The notes beneath the pieces were generated by a model, which made no database searches, was not told the origin of the DNA, and worked only from the letters and a program-made list of their open reading frames with translations. From the NCBI RefSeq assembly GCF_027812955.1, contig NZ_JAPYZV010000007.1, forward strand, positions 124,001 through 188,000: a DNA stretch of 64,000 bases, in the 5' to 3' direction. This DNA is from Pedococcus sp. 5OH_020. Lineage in GTDB: Bacteria; Actinomycetota; Actinomycetes; Actinomycetales; Dermatophilaceae. Position 1 is the first letter of the stretch. Each line of letters begins with the position of its first letter. The position numbers and the translations under genes are program-made. Below are positions 8,679 through 17,569 of the stretch, piece by piece.

Positions 8679-9308
8679 GTGGATCCCGTTCCGCTGGACG
8701 AGGACGAGTTCGTCGGCGTGTTCCTGCGAGGGGAGCTCGAGTCATCGAGGTTCGGCGGCGCCGTTCGGGACGCGCTCAAGGCGCGGGGGCTGTCCGAGGC
8801 ACTGGTCACCCAGGCCGACCTCCGCGACGTGCGACAGAACCGGTGGCGGCGGGAGCTGCTCGGAACCACGAGGGGATACACCGCGGGAACGGGACTCTTC
8901 GACGGCTTTCCGAGCGCCGTTGCGTGGAGCCGCGCCGTGCTGGCCCCGGCTGACCTCGCTGCGGTCAGGTACACCGACTACAGCTACTGGGTCGAGCTGT
9001 CGGCCGGTACCCGACTGCCGGTGAACGCGGCTGCCGCTGTCGACGCCGGAAGATCGGTGTTCGGGCAGAGCAACGAGCCGTTCCTCGCTGCGGCGTCTGC
9101 CGTAAGGAGCGGGTTGGTCCTGCCCGAGATCATCGTGGTCGGCCCGGACTCGCACGATCTCGTCGTCCTGGAGGGTCACCTCCGGCTGACGGCGTACGCT
9201 CTGTGCCGCTTCCCGACCGCGCTGACGGTGGTGATGGGGCTCAGTCCCGAGGTCCGTGGGTGGAGCCTGTTCGGGCACGGTGCAGCTGCTGGTCATGGGG
9301 AATCCTGA
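8679..9308 (+). CDS. Small protein with ParB-N-like segment, function unknown
   Basis: 209 residues from GTG 8679 with GGGGGTGAG upstream. The stretch LVLPEIIVVGPDSHDLVVLE followed by GHLRLTAYAL has the shape of the ParB/Srx nucleotide-binding core (vldGhhRltA pattern), but the canonical GERR box is not present. The N-terminal half (DEDEFVGVFLRGELES...) is not recognised. It converges on the ROK gene with only seven bases between stops. I cannot assign a function. Confidence 0.6.
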   Translation: MDPVPLDEDEFVGVFLRGELESSRFGGAVRDALKARGLSEALVTQADLRDVRQNRWRRELLGTTRGYTAGTGLFDGFPSAVAWSRAVLAPADLAAVRYTDYSYWVELSAGTRLPVNAAAAVDAGRSVFGQSNEPFLAAASAVRSGLVLPEIIVVGPDSHDLVVLEGHLRLTAYALCRFPTALTVVMGLSPEVRGWSLFGHGAAAGHGES

Positions 9309-9315
9309 CGCCGGC

Positions 9316-10533
9316 CTACAGCAGGGCTCTGATGCCTGTCGGAGACAGGACCAGCTCGACGCCGATCACCACTCCGCCGGCGATACCAGCGCGCGCCCCG
9401 AGCACGCTGTGCGCCAGGGTGAGGTTTCGGGTGGCCAGTGGAAGTGCCCGCTGGTAGACCACTCCCCGCACGCCCGCGAGTAGGTGGTCGCTGGCCGACG
9501 TGATCGCACCCCCGAGAACGACGCGCGAGGGGTTGTAGAAGTGGACCAGGGTCGCCACGACCTCGCCGAGCACGACTGCCGCCTCCCGCACGAGGCGGAC
9601 CGTGTCCGCGTCCCCCTGCCTCAGCAGCTGCTCGACATGAGCGGTGGCAACGACCGGGTCGGCCTGGGGCAGCGAGAGCTGGCGGAGGATCGCGTCCGCC
9701 GAAGCCACGGCCTCGATGCAGCCGATGTTGCCGCACGCGCAGACGACCGGTTCAGCGCCGGGAACGCGGATGTGCCCGATGTCCCCGGCGGCGCCGTCAG
9801 CCCCCAGGTGCAGGTTCCCGTCGGCCGAGACGAGTCCACCACCGATCCCCGTGCCGACCTTGATGAACAGCAGCGGGCACTGCTCGGCAGGCAGCGCCCG
9901 TGCTTCGCCGACCGCCATGAGGTTGACGTCGTTCTGGACCACTGTGGTGCACCCGAAGCGCGCGCTCATCGTCTCAGCGACGGGGAACTCGTCCCATCCC
10001 GGCATGATCGGTGGGCGCACCGCCATACCGCGGCGCACGTCGACGGGCGCGGGCAGCCCTACGACGACCGCCCTCGCCTCATGAAGCGGGCGGTCGACCT
10101 TCGCCGCCATCCGCATGAGGACGTCGCCCAGCAGCGCGAGGGTGGGCACTGGGCCGCTCGTAGGGTCGATCTGGACCTGCTCGATCGAAAGGAGGCGCTG
10201 GCTGAGGTCGGCGACCGCCAGCCTGGCCCTGTGAATGCCCATGTCCACGACCATGACGAAGCCCGCGTGCGATGACAGGGCGAGGCTGTTCGCGGGCCGG
10301 CCCCGGTGCACGCCGCGGGCCTGCTCGGCCTCCTCCAGGACCACGGAGCTGTCGAGCAGCTGGTCCAGATGCGTCGTGACGGTGGACCGCGCCAGTCCGG
10401 TGGCGCGGACGAGGTCGGCACGGGTGGTTGCAGTGGCCGACGCGACCAGCCGGGTGATCGCACTCATCACCGCATCCCCGTCAACGCGAGGCGCCACTCG
10501 GGGAATGTCGAGCCGTAGCAGCTGCTGTGTCAC
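9316..10533 (-). CDS. ROK family transcriptional repressor (NagC/XylR type)
   Basis: 405 residues. An N-terminal winged helix (TTRADLVRATGLARSTVTTH) is followed by the ROK sugar-kinase-like fold: VVDMGIHRARLAVAD, KVGTGIGGGLV, and the zinc motif CACGNIGCIE. The glycolytic-kinase ATP site is degenerate, as usual in regulators. It is divergent from the long sugar-degradation cluster starting at 10717, across a 183-base region holding a promoter and a palindrome, so it is a good candidate repressor of that cluster. Confidence 0.9.
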   Translation of the reverse strand: MTQQLLRLDIPRVAPRVDGDAVMSAITRLVASATATTRADLVRATGLARSTVTTHLDQLLDSSVVLEEAEQARGVHRGRPANSLALSSHAGFVMVVDMGIHRARLAVADLSQRLLSIEQVQIDPTSGPVPTLALLGDVLMRMAAKVDRPLHEARAVVVGLPAPVDVRRGMAVRPPIMPGWDEFPVAETMSARFGCTTVVQNDVNLMAVGEARALPAEQCPLLFIKVGTGIGGGLVSADGNLHLGADGAAGDIGHIRVPGAEPVVCACGNIGCIEAVASADAILRQLSLPQADPVVATAHVEQLLRQGDADTVRLVREAAVVLGEVVATLVHFYNPSRVVLGGAITSASDHLLAGVRGVVYQRALPLATRNLTLAHSVLGARAGIAGGVVIGVELVLSPTGIRALL

Positions 10534-10576
10534 TGGCCCGCCTCATTAGGACTCGAAAGAACATAATTCTGACCTC

Positions 10577-10606
10577 TTGAGTCACGGTATGTGCTGCGCC
10601 TATGGT
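10577..10606 (+). promoter_or_regulatory. Predicted sigma70-type promoter of the sugar cluster
   Basis: TTGAGT (10577-10582) and TATGGT (10601-10606) are separated by 18 bases, pointing into the cluster that starts at 10717. The AAATCGATTT palindrome lies 17 bases further on. Confidence 0.45.
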
Positions 10607-10620
10607 CTGTCCACAGATCG

Positions 10621-10636
10621 CGAAAATCGATTTACG
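10621..10636. promoter_or_regulatory. Palindromic operator candidate
   Basis: A perfect ten-base palindrome AAATCGATTT (10624-10633) sits inside a near-perfect 16-base dyad flanked by CG on both sides. The central CG is typical of LacI-family operators; both a ROK gene (9316-10533) and a LacI gene (24640-25659) are available to bind it. Position just downstream of the predicted -10 box suits repression. Confidence 0.45.
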
Positions 10637-10716
10637 GTACACAGCACGGCCAGATCGGCAGACGGCCAGCGCATGCGCTGAGCCCGTGCAACGGACCTCG
10701 ACGAGGAGGTGGATGG

Positions 10717-11640
10717 GTGGCACTGCGCACGGGTTCGTCTGTTGCCCTAAACCTCCTGCCGTGGGCCCTGCAGGCTGACGGCACATTCGCCTTCTCCCTG
10801 GCGGACCTCCCGGGAGCTCTCCGCCAGGCCCGCGCCGCCGGGTTCGAGGCCGTCATGGCGGACGTGCCCGAGCACCTGTCCTCGGCCGCCTACCTGCTCC
10901 TGCTGCACGACCATGGTGTGCGGCCCGCACCGGGCTACTTCTCGGTCGACTGTTCCCCCGATGCCTCCGTGGCGCCTCTGGTGGAGCGGGCCGCGCGTCA
11001 CGCCGGCCAGCAGGCGGAGCTCGGGCTCTCCGAGAGCTTCGTGGCAGCCGCCATGTCGCCGGAGCGGCTACGCCGCCCCGCGGTGGGTGCCGCCTTCGAC
11101 CTGGGACGGCTGGGTGCGGTGGTCGACCAGCTGGGGCGGGTCGCCGAGGTCATGGCCGGTGAGGGCGTGCGCGCATGCCTCCACCCGCACGTAGGGAGCT
11201 GGGTGGAGACCGAGCATGAGACGCGCGCCGTCCTCGACGGCATCGCGCCCGGGCTGCTTGCCTTCGGGCCCGACACCGGCCACCTGTTCTGGGCCGGCAT
11301 GGACCCCGCGGCCATGGTCAGCGACTACGCCGAGCGGGTGGCCGCCGTACACCTCAAGGACGTGCACTCCGCTGCTGCCCGCCGCGCGCGCACGGCTGGT
11401 TCGGACTACGTGTCCGCAACCGTGCGCGACCGGCTGTGGACGGAACCTGGGCGCGGCGATGTCCCGATCGTGCGCTTCCTGGAGGCATTGCCGCCGGACT
11501 TCACAGGGTGGCACATCGTCGAGGTGGACGTTCCGGACGGTGGCACCCCACTGGAGAGCGCACGCCGCTCCGCCGCGTGGGTATGCGGTCAGGTGCTCGG
11601 GCAAGACCGCTTGGCGAGCCGCTCCCCCGGCCACACCTAG
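10717..11640 (+). CDS. Sugar phosphate isomerase/epimerase-like TIM barrel protein
   Basis: 307 residues from a GTG with GAGGAGG seven bases upstream. It is an AP_endonuc_2/xylose-isomerase-like barrel: CLHPHVGSWVETEHE, FGPDTGHLFWAGM and VAAVHLKDVH hold the His, Asp and His metal-ligand positions, and WHIVEVDVP the final Glu. IolE-like enzymes of this family dehydrate or isomerise keto-inositols and keto-sugars. First gene of the cluster; two more members of the family follow. Confidence 0.8.
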   Translation: MALRTGSSVALNLLPWALQADGTFAFSLADLPGALRQARAAGFEAVMADVPEHLSSAAYLLLLHDHGVRPAPGYFSVDCSPDASVAPLVERAARHAGQQAELGLSESFVAAAMSPERLRRPAVGAAFDLGRLGAVVDQLGRVAEVMAGEGVRACLHPHVGSWVETEHETRAVLDGIAPGLLAFGPDTGHLFWAGMDPAAMVSDYAERVAAVHLKDVHSAAARRARTAGSDYVSATVRDRLWTEPGRGDVPIVRFLEALPPDFTGWHIVEVDVPDGGTPLESARRSAAWVCGQVLGQDRLASRSPGHT

Positions 11641-11754
11641 ACCGAACCCCACCAGACCCGGATGTCTGGATCCGACGCAGACCGCCGTTCCACAGCCCAG
11701 CCCCAGGAGACCGAGCCGCTAGCTCGGGCTCTGCACACCAGACGAGGTGAACCA

Positions 11755-12954
11755 GTGACCGATACCCCGACAGCAGACACCAAGCGGCCCTTGGGCGTCG
11801 CCCTCATCGGCTACGCCTTCATGGGCGGGACCCACTCCCAAGCCTGGCGCACCGCACACCGCGTCTTCGACCTGCCCCTGGAACCGGAGATGCGCGTCAT
11901 CTGCGGGCGGAGCCCGGAAGGGACCAGGGAGGCGGCCTCCCGCCTCGGCTGGCGGGAGTGGGCGACCGACTGGCGTGAGGTCATCGCTCGCGATGACGTG
12001 GACCTGGTCGACATCTGCACCCCGGGCGACTCCCACGCCGAGATTGCCCTGGCGGCCTTGGCCGCCGGCAAGCACGTGCTGTGCGAGAAGCCTCTGGCCA
12101 ACACGCTGGACGAGGCCCGCGACATGGCCGCTGCCGCCGCGGAGGCCGCGACCCGCGGCGTCCTCGCCTCCGTGGGCTTCAACTACCGACGCGTGCCGGC
12201 ACTGGCCTTGGCGCAGCGGCTTGTCGCGGACGGGACGCTGGGCGACGTCCGACACATCCGGGCGCAGTACCTGCAGGACTGGATCGTCGACCCCGACTTC
12301 CCGCTGGTCTGGCGTCTGCAGAAGGACAAGGCCGGCTCGGGTGCCCTCGGTGACCTGGGCGCGCACATCATCGACCTGGCCCAGTTCGTCTCCGGCCAGC
12401 GGCTGACCGGGGTCTCCGCGACGACGGAGACCTTCATCAAGGAGCGTCCGGTCGCCGCGCAGTCCTCGGGACTCGCTGCGTCCGGGGGAGAGGCGAGTGA
12501 GCGAGGCGAGGTGACGGTCGACGACGCCGCCGTCTTCTTCGGCCGGACGGACGGAGGGGCCCTCGCGACGTTCGAGGCGACGCGCTTCGCCACCGGCCGC
12601 AAGAACGCGATGCGGCTGGAGGTCAACGGGTCGGCAGGGAGCCTCTACTTCGACTTCGAGTCGATGAACGAGCTTCACGTCTACGACGGCACTGTCCCTG
12701 CCGCGCAGGCCGGCTTCCGCCGGATCTACGTCACGGAGCCCGACCATCCCTACCTCGACGGATGGTGGCCGCCGGGTCACGGCCTCGGCTACGAGCACAC
12801 CTTCACGCACCAGGTGGCCGACCTCGTCCGGGACGTTGCGGCGCGCCGGCAGCCGACCCCCTCCTTCTCCGAAGGGCTGGCGGTCCAGCAGGTGCTCGAC
12901 GCCGTCACCCGCTCGGCCGAGAAGTCCTCCTGCTGGACCGAGGTCGCGGGCTAG
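11755..12954 (+). CDS. Gfo/Idh/MocA family oxidoreductase
   Basis: 399 residues from GTG 11755 (GAGGTGA five bases upstream). N-terminal Rossmann fold: VALIGYAFMGGTHSQAW replaces the usual GxGxxG with GYAFMG, then DLVDICTPGDSHAE and the signature CEKPLANT with the catalytic Lys. The C-terminal domain (SGALGDLGAHIIDLAQF) holds the usual Asp/His pair. Such NAD(P)-dependent enzymes oxidise sugars, inositols or glycosides, often at C3. Lies between two epimerase-like genes, 48 bases before the next one, consistent with an oxidation-isomerisation pair. Confidence 0.88.
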   Translation: MTDTPTADTKRPLGVALIGYAFMGGTHSQAWRTAHRVFDLPLEPEMRVICGRSPEGTREAASRLGWREWATDWREVIARDDVDLVDICTPGDSHAEIALAALAAGKHVLCEKPLANTLDEARDMAAAAAEAATRGVLASVGFNYRRVPALALAQRLVADGTLGDVRHIRAQYLQDWIVDPDFPLVWRLQKDKAGSGALGDLGAHIIDLAQFVSGQRLTGVSATTETFIKERPVAAQSSGLAASGGEASERGEVTVDDAAVFFGRTDGGALATFEATRFATGRKNAMRLEVNGSAGSLYFDFESMNELHVYDGTVPAAQAGFRRIYVTEPDHPYLDGWWPPGHGLGYEHTFTHQVADLVRDVAARRQPTPSFSEGLAVQQVLDAVTRSAEKSSCWTEVAG

Positions 12955-13002
12955 CCAGCGCCCGCGCCACCCGAACCCCCATCACAGCCACCTGGAGAAG
13001 CA

Positions 13003-14010
13003 ATGCCTCGACCTGTCACTCTCTTCACCGGTCAGTTCGCGGACCTCCCCTTCGAGGACGTCTGCGCCATGGCCTCGGACTGGGGCTATGACGGCGTGGA
13101 GATCGCCTGCTGGGGCGACCACTTCGACGTCGACGCCGCCGTGACCGACCCCGCCTACGTCAAGGGGCGCAGGGAGATCCTCGACCGGCACGGCCTGGCC
13201 GTGTACGCGATCTCCTGCCACCTCACCGGTCAGGCGGTCTGCGACCACCCGATCGACGAGCGCCACGAAGCCATCCTCCCCAGCCGGATCTGGGGAGACG
13301 GAGAGGCTGAAGGCGTGCGGCGGCGGGCCGCTGACGAGATCAAGAACACCGCCCGCGCCGCGGCGGAGCTCGGGGTGGACACGGTCATCGGTTTCACCGG
13401 GTCCTCCATCTGGCATACCGTCGCGATGTTCCCGCCCGTGCCCCCGGCGATGATCGAGCGCGGCTACCAGGACTTCGCCGACCGCTGGAACCCCATCCTG
13501 GACGTCTTCGACGAGGTCGGCGTCCGTTTCGCCCATGAGGTGCACCCGAGCGAGATCGCGTACGACTACTGGACCACCGTGCGAGCGCTCGAAGCGGTCG
13601 CACACCGTCCCGCCTTCGGCCTGAACTTCGACCCCAGCCATTTCGTGTGGCAGGACCTGGATCCTGTCGGGTTCCTGTGGGACTTCCGTGACCGCATCTA
13701 CCACGTGGACTGCAAGGAGTCGGTGCTCCGGCTGAACGGCCGCAACGGACGCCTCTCCTCGCACCTCCCGTGGGCCGACCCGCGTCGCGGCTGGGACTTC
13801 GTCTCCACCGGCCATGGTGACGTGCCGTGGGAACCGGTCTTCCGGATGCTCAACTCGATCGAGTACGCCGGCCCCATCAGCGTCGAGTGGGAGGACGCGG
13901 GGATGGACCGCTCGGTCGGTGCGCCCGACGCCCTGCAGTTCATCCGCAAGCTCGTCCGGATCGAGCCGCCTGCTGCCGCCTTCGACGCCGCCTTCTCCTC
14001 GAACGGCTAG
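13003..14010 (+). CDS. Sugar phosphate isomerase/epimerase
   Basis: 335 residues, ATG preceded by TGGAG. A xylose-isomerase-like TIM barrel with [15 protein letters not shown] (Glu/His), [17 protein letters not shown] (Asp/His), IYHVDCKES and a terminal Glu in [11 protein letters not shown]: a complete divalent-metal site. Larger than the first epimerase and of the subgroup commonly found beside Gfo/Idh/MocA dehydrogenases. Probably isomerises the keto-sugar formed by the dehydrogenase; exact substrate unknown. Confidence 0.85.
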   Translation: MPRPVTLFTGQFADLPFEDVCAMASDWGYDGVEIACWGDHFDVDAAVTDPAYVKGRREILDRHGLAVYAISCHLTGQAVCDHPIDERHEAILPSRIWGDGEAEGVRRRAADEIKNTARAAAELGVDTVIGFTGSSIWHTVAMFPPVPPAMIERGYQDFADRWNPILDVFDEVGVRFAHEVHPSEIAYDYWTTVRALEAVAHRPAFGLNFDPSHFVWQDLDPVGFLWDFRDRIYHVDCKESVLRLNGRNGRLSSHLPWADPRRGWDFVSTGHGDVPWEPVFRMLNSIEYAGPISVEWEDAGMDRSVGAPDALQFIRKLVRIEPPAAAFDAAFSSNG

Positions 14011-14145
14011 CGGCGGAGCCGTGACCCACCCCCGTGCAGACGGGGCTGCAGGGCGGCAGCCAGCGCTGGCGCTCTGACCACCACCACCACCAGAACACCG
14101 GCCCGCGGAACCCAACGGCCGACAGAAACCCCAAAGGAGAGAAGA

Positions 14146-15489
14146 ATGCGGACAACCTCGAAGCGGCGCCCCCGCCTCGTCCTGGCGGCCACCGCAGCTG
14201 CGGTGCTGCTTGCCAGCGCGTGCAGTGGCGGGTCGTCCGGTGACTCGGCGGCGTCGAAGGACACGGGCCCGGTCAAGCTGCGTTACTGGGATATGCAGTG
14301 GGGCTCGGACGCCTTCCAGAACCAGATCAAGGCAAACGTCGCTGAGTTCAACAAGACGCACCCCAACATCCAGGTGCAGTTCCAGCAGCTCAGCTGGGGC
14401 GACTACTCCCAGAAGCTCCTCTCTGCGGTCCAGGCCGGCAACCCGCCGGACATGAGCGGCGGCGACTCCGGCATCCCCTTCACGATGGCGGCGCAGGACC
14501 AGGCGCTTGATATCAGTGACCTTTTCAAGAAGTGGCAGTCCGACGGCACCTTCGCCGACATGCCCGAGTGGGCCTACAAGAAGTTCGAGTTCAACGGCAA
14601 GGACGTCGGCATCACCTGGCAGTTCGACCAGCGCGCCATCTACTACCGCAAGGACCTCTTCGCCAAGGCCGGCATCCCCCTGCCGAAGACGTGGGACGAC
14701 CTGATGGCGGCCGCCAAGAAGCTGAACAACTCCAGCAAGGGGATGATCGGCATCGCGGTCCCTGGGAAGCAGGGCACCTACGACACCGACCAGTTCTACA
14801 TGACACTGGTGTTCCAGGCGGGTGGCAGCTTGGCGGACGCCAACGGCAAGCCCGCGATCAACTCACCCCAGCAGCTCACCGCCCTCAAGTTCGAGAAGGA
14901 TCTCGTGAGCTGCTGCGCGGCCAAGGGCACCGCGTCGTGGACCTTCACCGAGGTGCTCAAGCAGTTCGAGCAGGGCAAGGCGGCCATGGCGTTCGGCGCA
15001 GGGTTCTTCGCCAACGACATCACCAAGAACGCGAAGAAGCTTGCTCCCAACGTGGGCGTGCTGCCCGTCCTCGAAGGCCCGGGCGGACCGCAGGCGCGGC
15101 ACTCCGTCTCCTTCGCGAACCCCTGGATGATCTACAAGCAGAGCAAGCACCCGGCGCAGGCGAAGGAGTTCCTGGCCTGGATGATGCAGAAGGAGAACCT
15201 GCGCAAGCTGTACGCCGCGGAGCCCGGAGGCAAGTGGCCGGTGTACAAGTCGCTGCTGAACGACCCGATCTACCAGAGCAACGACATGATCAAGGCCCTG
15301 GCTCGGCAGAGCGTGGAAACCGGCGTCGACTACTGGTACCCGAGCAACAAGGGCGGCGTGGGCATCGCCTCGTTGGGTACGGGGATGGCAGACACGGCGA
15401 TCAACCCGGTGATCACCGGGCAGCGCACGCCTGAGGACGCTCTCAAGGACGCGGACAAGAAGCTCGCTCCGCTCTTCCAGACGAAGTGA
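14146..15489 (+). CDS. Sugar ABC transporter substrate-binding lipoprotein
   Basis: 447 residues. The N-terminus has Arg/Lys residues, a hydrophobic stretch and the lipobox LASAC with lipidated Cys near residue 26, so it is anchored outside the membrane. The body is a family-1 (CUT1) extracellular solute-binding protein: LRYWDMQWGSDAFQNQIKA, later PKTWDDLMAAAKKL and KEFLAWMM. Strong AAAGGAGAGAAG ribosome site. Immediately followed by two permease genes; no ATPase gene is nearby, so a shared MsiK-type ATPase encoded elsewhere is likely. Confidence 0.92.
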   Translation: MRTTSKRRPRLVLAATAAAVLLASACSGGSSGDSAASKDTGPVKLRYWDMQWGSDAFQNQIKANVAEFNKTHPNIQVQFQQLSWGDYSQKLLSAVQAGNPPDMSGGDSGIPFTMAAQDQALDISDLFKKWQSDGTFADMPEWAYKKFEFNGKDVGITWQFDQRAIYYRKDLFAKAGIPLPKTWDDLMAAAKKLNNSSKGMIGIAVPGKQGTYDTDQFYMTLVFQAGGSLADANGKPAINSPQQLTALKFEKDLVSCCAAKGTASWTFTEVLKQFEQGKAAMAFGAGFFANDITKNAKKLAPNVGVLPVLEGPGGPQARHSVSFANPWMIYKQSKHPAQAKEFLAWMMQKENLRKLYAAEPGGKWPVYKSLLNDPIYQSNDMIKALARQSVETGVDYWYPSNKGGVGIASLGTGMADTAINPVITGQRTPEDALKDADKKLAPLFQTK

Positions 15490-15560
15490 CACCCAGGTCG
15501 CGGCGGGTCGGCAGCCCAGAGCCGACCGGCCCGCCGCGGCGAGCACGAAACGAGGTCAGG

Positions 15561-16505
15561 ATGCAGGACGTAGTCCGGGTGCGCAGGCACCCCACAGCCC
15601 GCCGGCAGGACACCGGCAAACCGAGCCACTGGCGCAAGAACGCAATGGCCTACAGCCTGATCCTGCCGTCGCTGGTCTTCCTCTTCGCCATCGTCTTCTA
15701 CCCGTTGGCCACCGGCCTGGCCGAGGGGTTCCGGTACCACAGCCGAGTCCAGCCGTGGCTCACCCGGTTCAACGGACTGGACAACTACGTCCAGGCGCTG
15801 CACGACCATGATGTCTGGCTGGCCCTGCGTACATCGCTGATCATGACGGTCGGCATCGTCGGTCTGAGCTACCTCCTGGGCTTGGTGTCCGGCCTGCTGC
15901 TCAACCACAAGTTCCGGATGCGCGGCCTGTACCGCGCGTTGATCCTCGTTCCCTGGGTCGTCCCTCCGGTGGTGTCCTACATCAGCTGGCAGTGGATGCT
16001 CAACGACCAAAGCGGCCTCATCGACGTCCTCCTGGTGAAGCTTCACCTGGTCGACTCCCCGGTGCTGTTCCTCTCGAACCCCAGGCTCGCCATGGCCTCG
16101 ATCATCGTCGTGGGTGTCTGGTCCCGGTTCCCGTTCATGATGATCACGGTCCTGGCCGCCCTCAGCAGCATCCCGGACGACCTCAACGAGTCGGCTGCGC
16201 TCGACGGGGCCAACCGGTGGCAGACCTTCCGCTACATCACCATGCCGCTCATCCTCCCCGTGACCGTCGTCGCGACGCTGCTCCAGGCGATCTGGACCTT
16301 CAACGACTTCGGCCTGCCGTTCGTGCTCACGGGGGGCGGCCCGGCCAACAGCACCACACCGCTGATCCTCCTGGCGTACAAGGAAGCCTTCCAGCGCTTC
16401 AACATCGGCTATGGGACGTCGCTGGCCATCATCTCGATGGTGCTGATGCTCCTCCTCGGAGCGATCTACCTCCGCCTGCAGAAGAAGCAAGGGGTCTACC
16501 AGTGA
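15561..16505 (+). CDS. Carbohydrate ABC transporter permease (MalF type)
   Basis: 314 residues from the ATG at 15561 with GAGG upstream; codons before this are not convincing. Six membrane helices and the EAA loop ESAALDGANRWQTFRYITMP that docks the ATPase are visible. Overlaps the next permease by four bases. CUT1 sugar importer component. Confidence 0.9.
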   Translation: MQDVVRVRRHPTARRQDTGKPSHWRKNAMAYSLILPSLVFLFAIVFYPLATGLAEGFRYHSRVQPWLTRFNGLDNYVQALHDHDVWLALRTSLIMTVGIVGLSYLLGLVSGLLLNHKFRMRGLYRALILVPWVVPPVVSYISWQWMLNDQSGLIDVLLVKLHLVDSPVLFLSNPRLAMASIIVVGVWSRFPFMMITVLAALSSIPDDLNESAALDGANRWQTFRYITMPLILPVTVVATLLQAIWTFNDFGLPFVLTGGGPANSTTPLILLAYKEAFQRFNIGYGTSLAIISMVLMLLLGAIYLRLQKKQGVYQ

Positions 16506-17431
16506 GCGACGACGTCATGACGCCGCAGGGCCATACCCTGCCTGAGGCGCCGATCGCCTCGCGACGGCTGGCGCGTGCCGGCAACCAGCTGCCGACGTCG
16601 GTGCGCGTCAAGCGCCTTGCCGAAGGAGCAGTGCGGCACCTCATCCTGCTGGTCATCGCCGTCTTCGCGATCGGTCCACTGCTCTGGGCCATCAGCAGTG
16701 CCTTCAAGTCCGACAGCGAGATCATGACCGGGCTGAACATCATCCCGGCGCACCCGACCCTCCAGCACTTCCGAGTCGTCCTCGAACAGTCGCAGTTCGT
16801 CACGTGGTTCAAGAACTCGCTCCTCGTCGCCGGCGGGACGACCCTGCTCGCCATCGCCATCGGGAGCCTCGGCGGCTACGCGATGTCGCGCTGGCGGTTC
16901 CGGGGCCATGCGCTCTACGGCAACTCACTATTGGTGGTCCAGATGTTCCCCGGCGTCATGCTGGCCATCCCGCTGTACCTGCTGCTGACGAAGTACCACC
17001 TCATCGACACTCTCTGGGCGCTGCTCGTCACCTACCTGACCTTCGCACTGGCCTTCTCGGTATGGATGCTCAAGGGCTACTTCGACGGCATACCGAAAGA
17101 GATGGAGGAGGCCGCGCTGATCGACGGCGCCGGCCGGCTGCGGATCCTGTGGAGCATCATCCTTCCGCTGGCCCGGCCCGGCATCGTCTCGGTGGCCGTC
17201 TTCGCCTTCCTCCTGGCGTGGAACGAGTTCTTCTTCGCCTACGTGTTCATCGCCTCCAACCACAACTTCACGCTGAGCCTCGGGATGTATAGCTTCATCG
17301 AGCAGTTCAGCACGCAGTGGGGCAACATCATGGCCGCCGGGACGCTGGCTACCCTGCCGGTCCTCGTCTTCTTCTTCCTCCTTCAGCGCGCCCTGACCCG
17401 CGGCATGATGGCCGGCGCCACGAAGGGCTGA
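16502..17431 (+). CDS. Carbohydrate ABC transporter permease (MalG type)
   Basis: 309 residues from GTG 16502, which overlaps the stop of the first permease; AAGGGG lies about ten bases upstream. An ATG at 16517 is an alternative. Six membrane helices and the EAA loop EEAALIDGAGRLRILWSIIL are present, and the long periplasmic FKSDSEIMTG segment after helix 1 is typical of MalG-like subunits. Confidence 0.9.
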   Translation: MSDDVMTPQGHTLPEAPIASRRLARAGNQLPTSVRVKRLAEGAVRHLILLVIAVFAIGPLLWAISSAFKSDSEIMTGLNIIPAHPTLQHFRVVLEQSQFVTWFKNSLLVAGGTTLLAIAIGSLGGYAMSRWRFRGHALYGNSLLVVQMFPGVMLAIPLYLLLTKYHLIDTLWALLVTYLTFALAFSVWMLKGYFDGIPKEMEEAALIDGAGRLRILWSIILPLARPGIVSVAVFAFLLAWNEFFFAYVFIASNHNFTLSLGMYSFIEQFSTQWGNIMAAGTLATLPVLVFFFLLQRALTRGMMAGATKG

Positions 17432-17569
17432 CCGCGTCTGTGCGACCTCACACCGTCGGCCGCAAACGCATCTCCCAGAGCCCATCCCCCTGAACTCATC
17501 TCGCCGAACCCGTTACCCCGGACCCCTCTCCCTCGACCCGTTCCCCTCGACCCAGAAGGCGCTATCACT

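Noticed and set aside
17432-17569. Pyrimidine-rich CGACCC/CGAACCC repeats before the second dehydrogenase
   Set aside because: Irregular spacing and no dyad; more likely biased intergenic sequence than a regulatory array.
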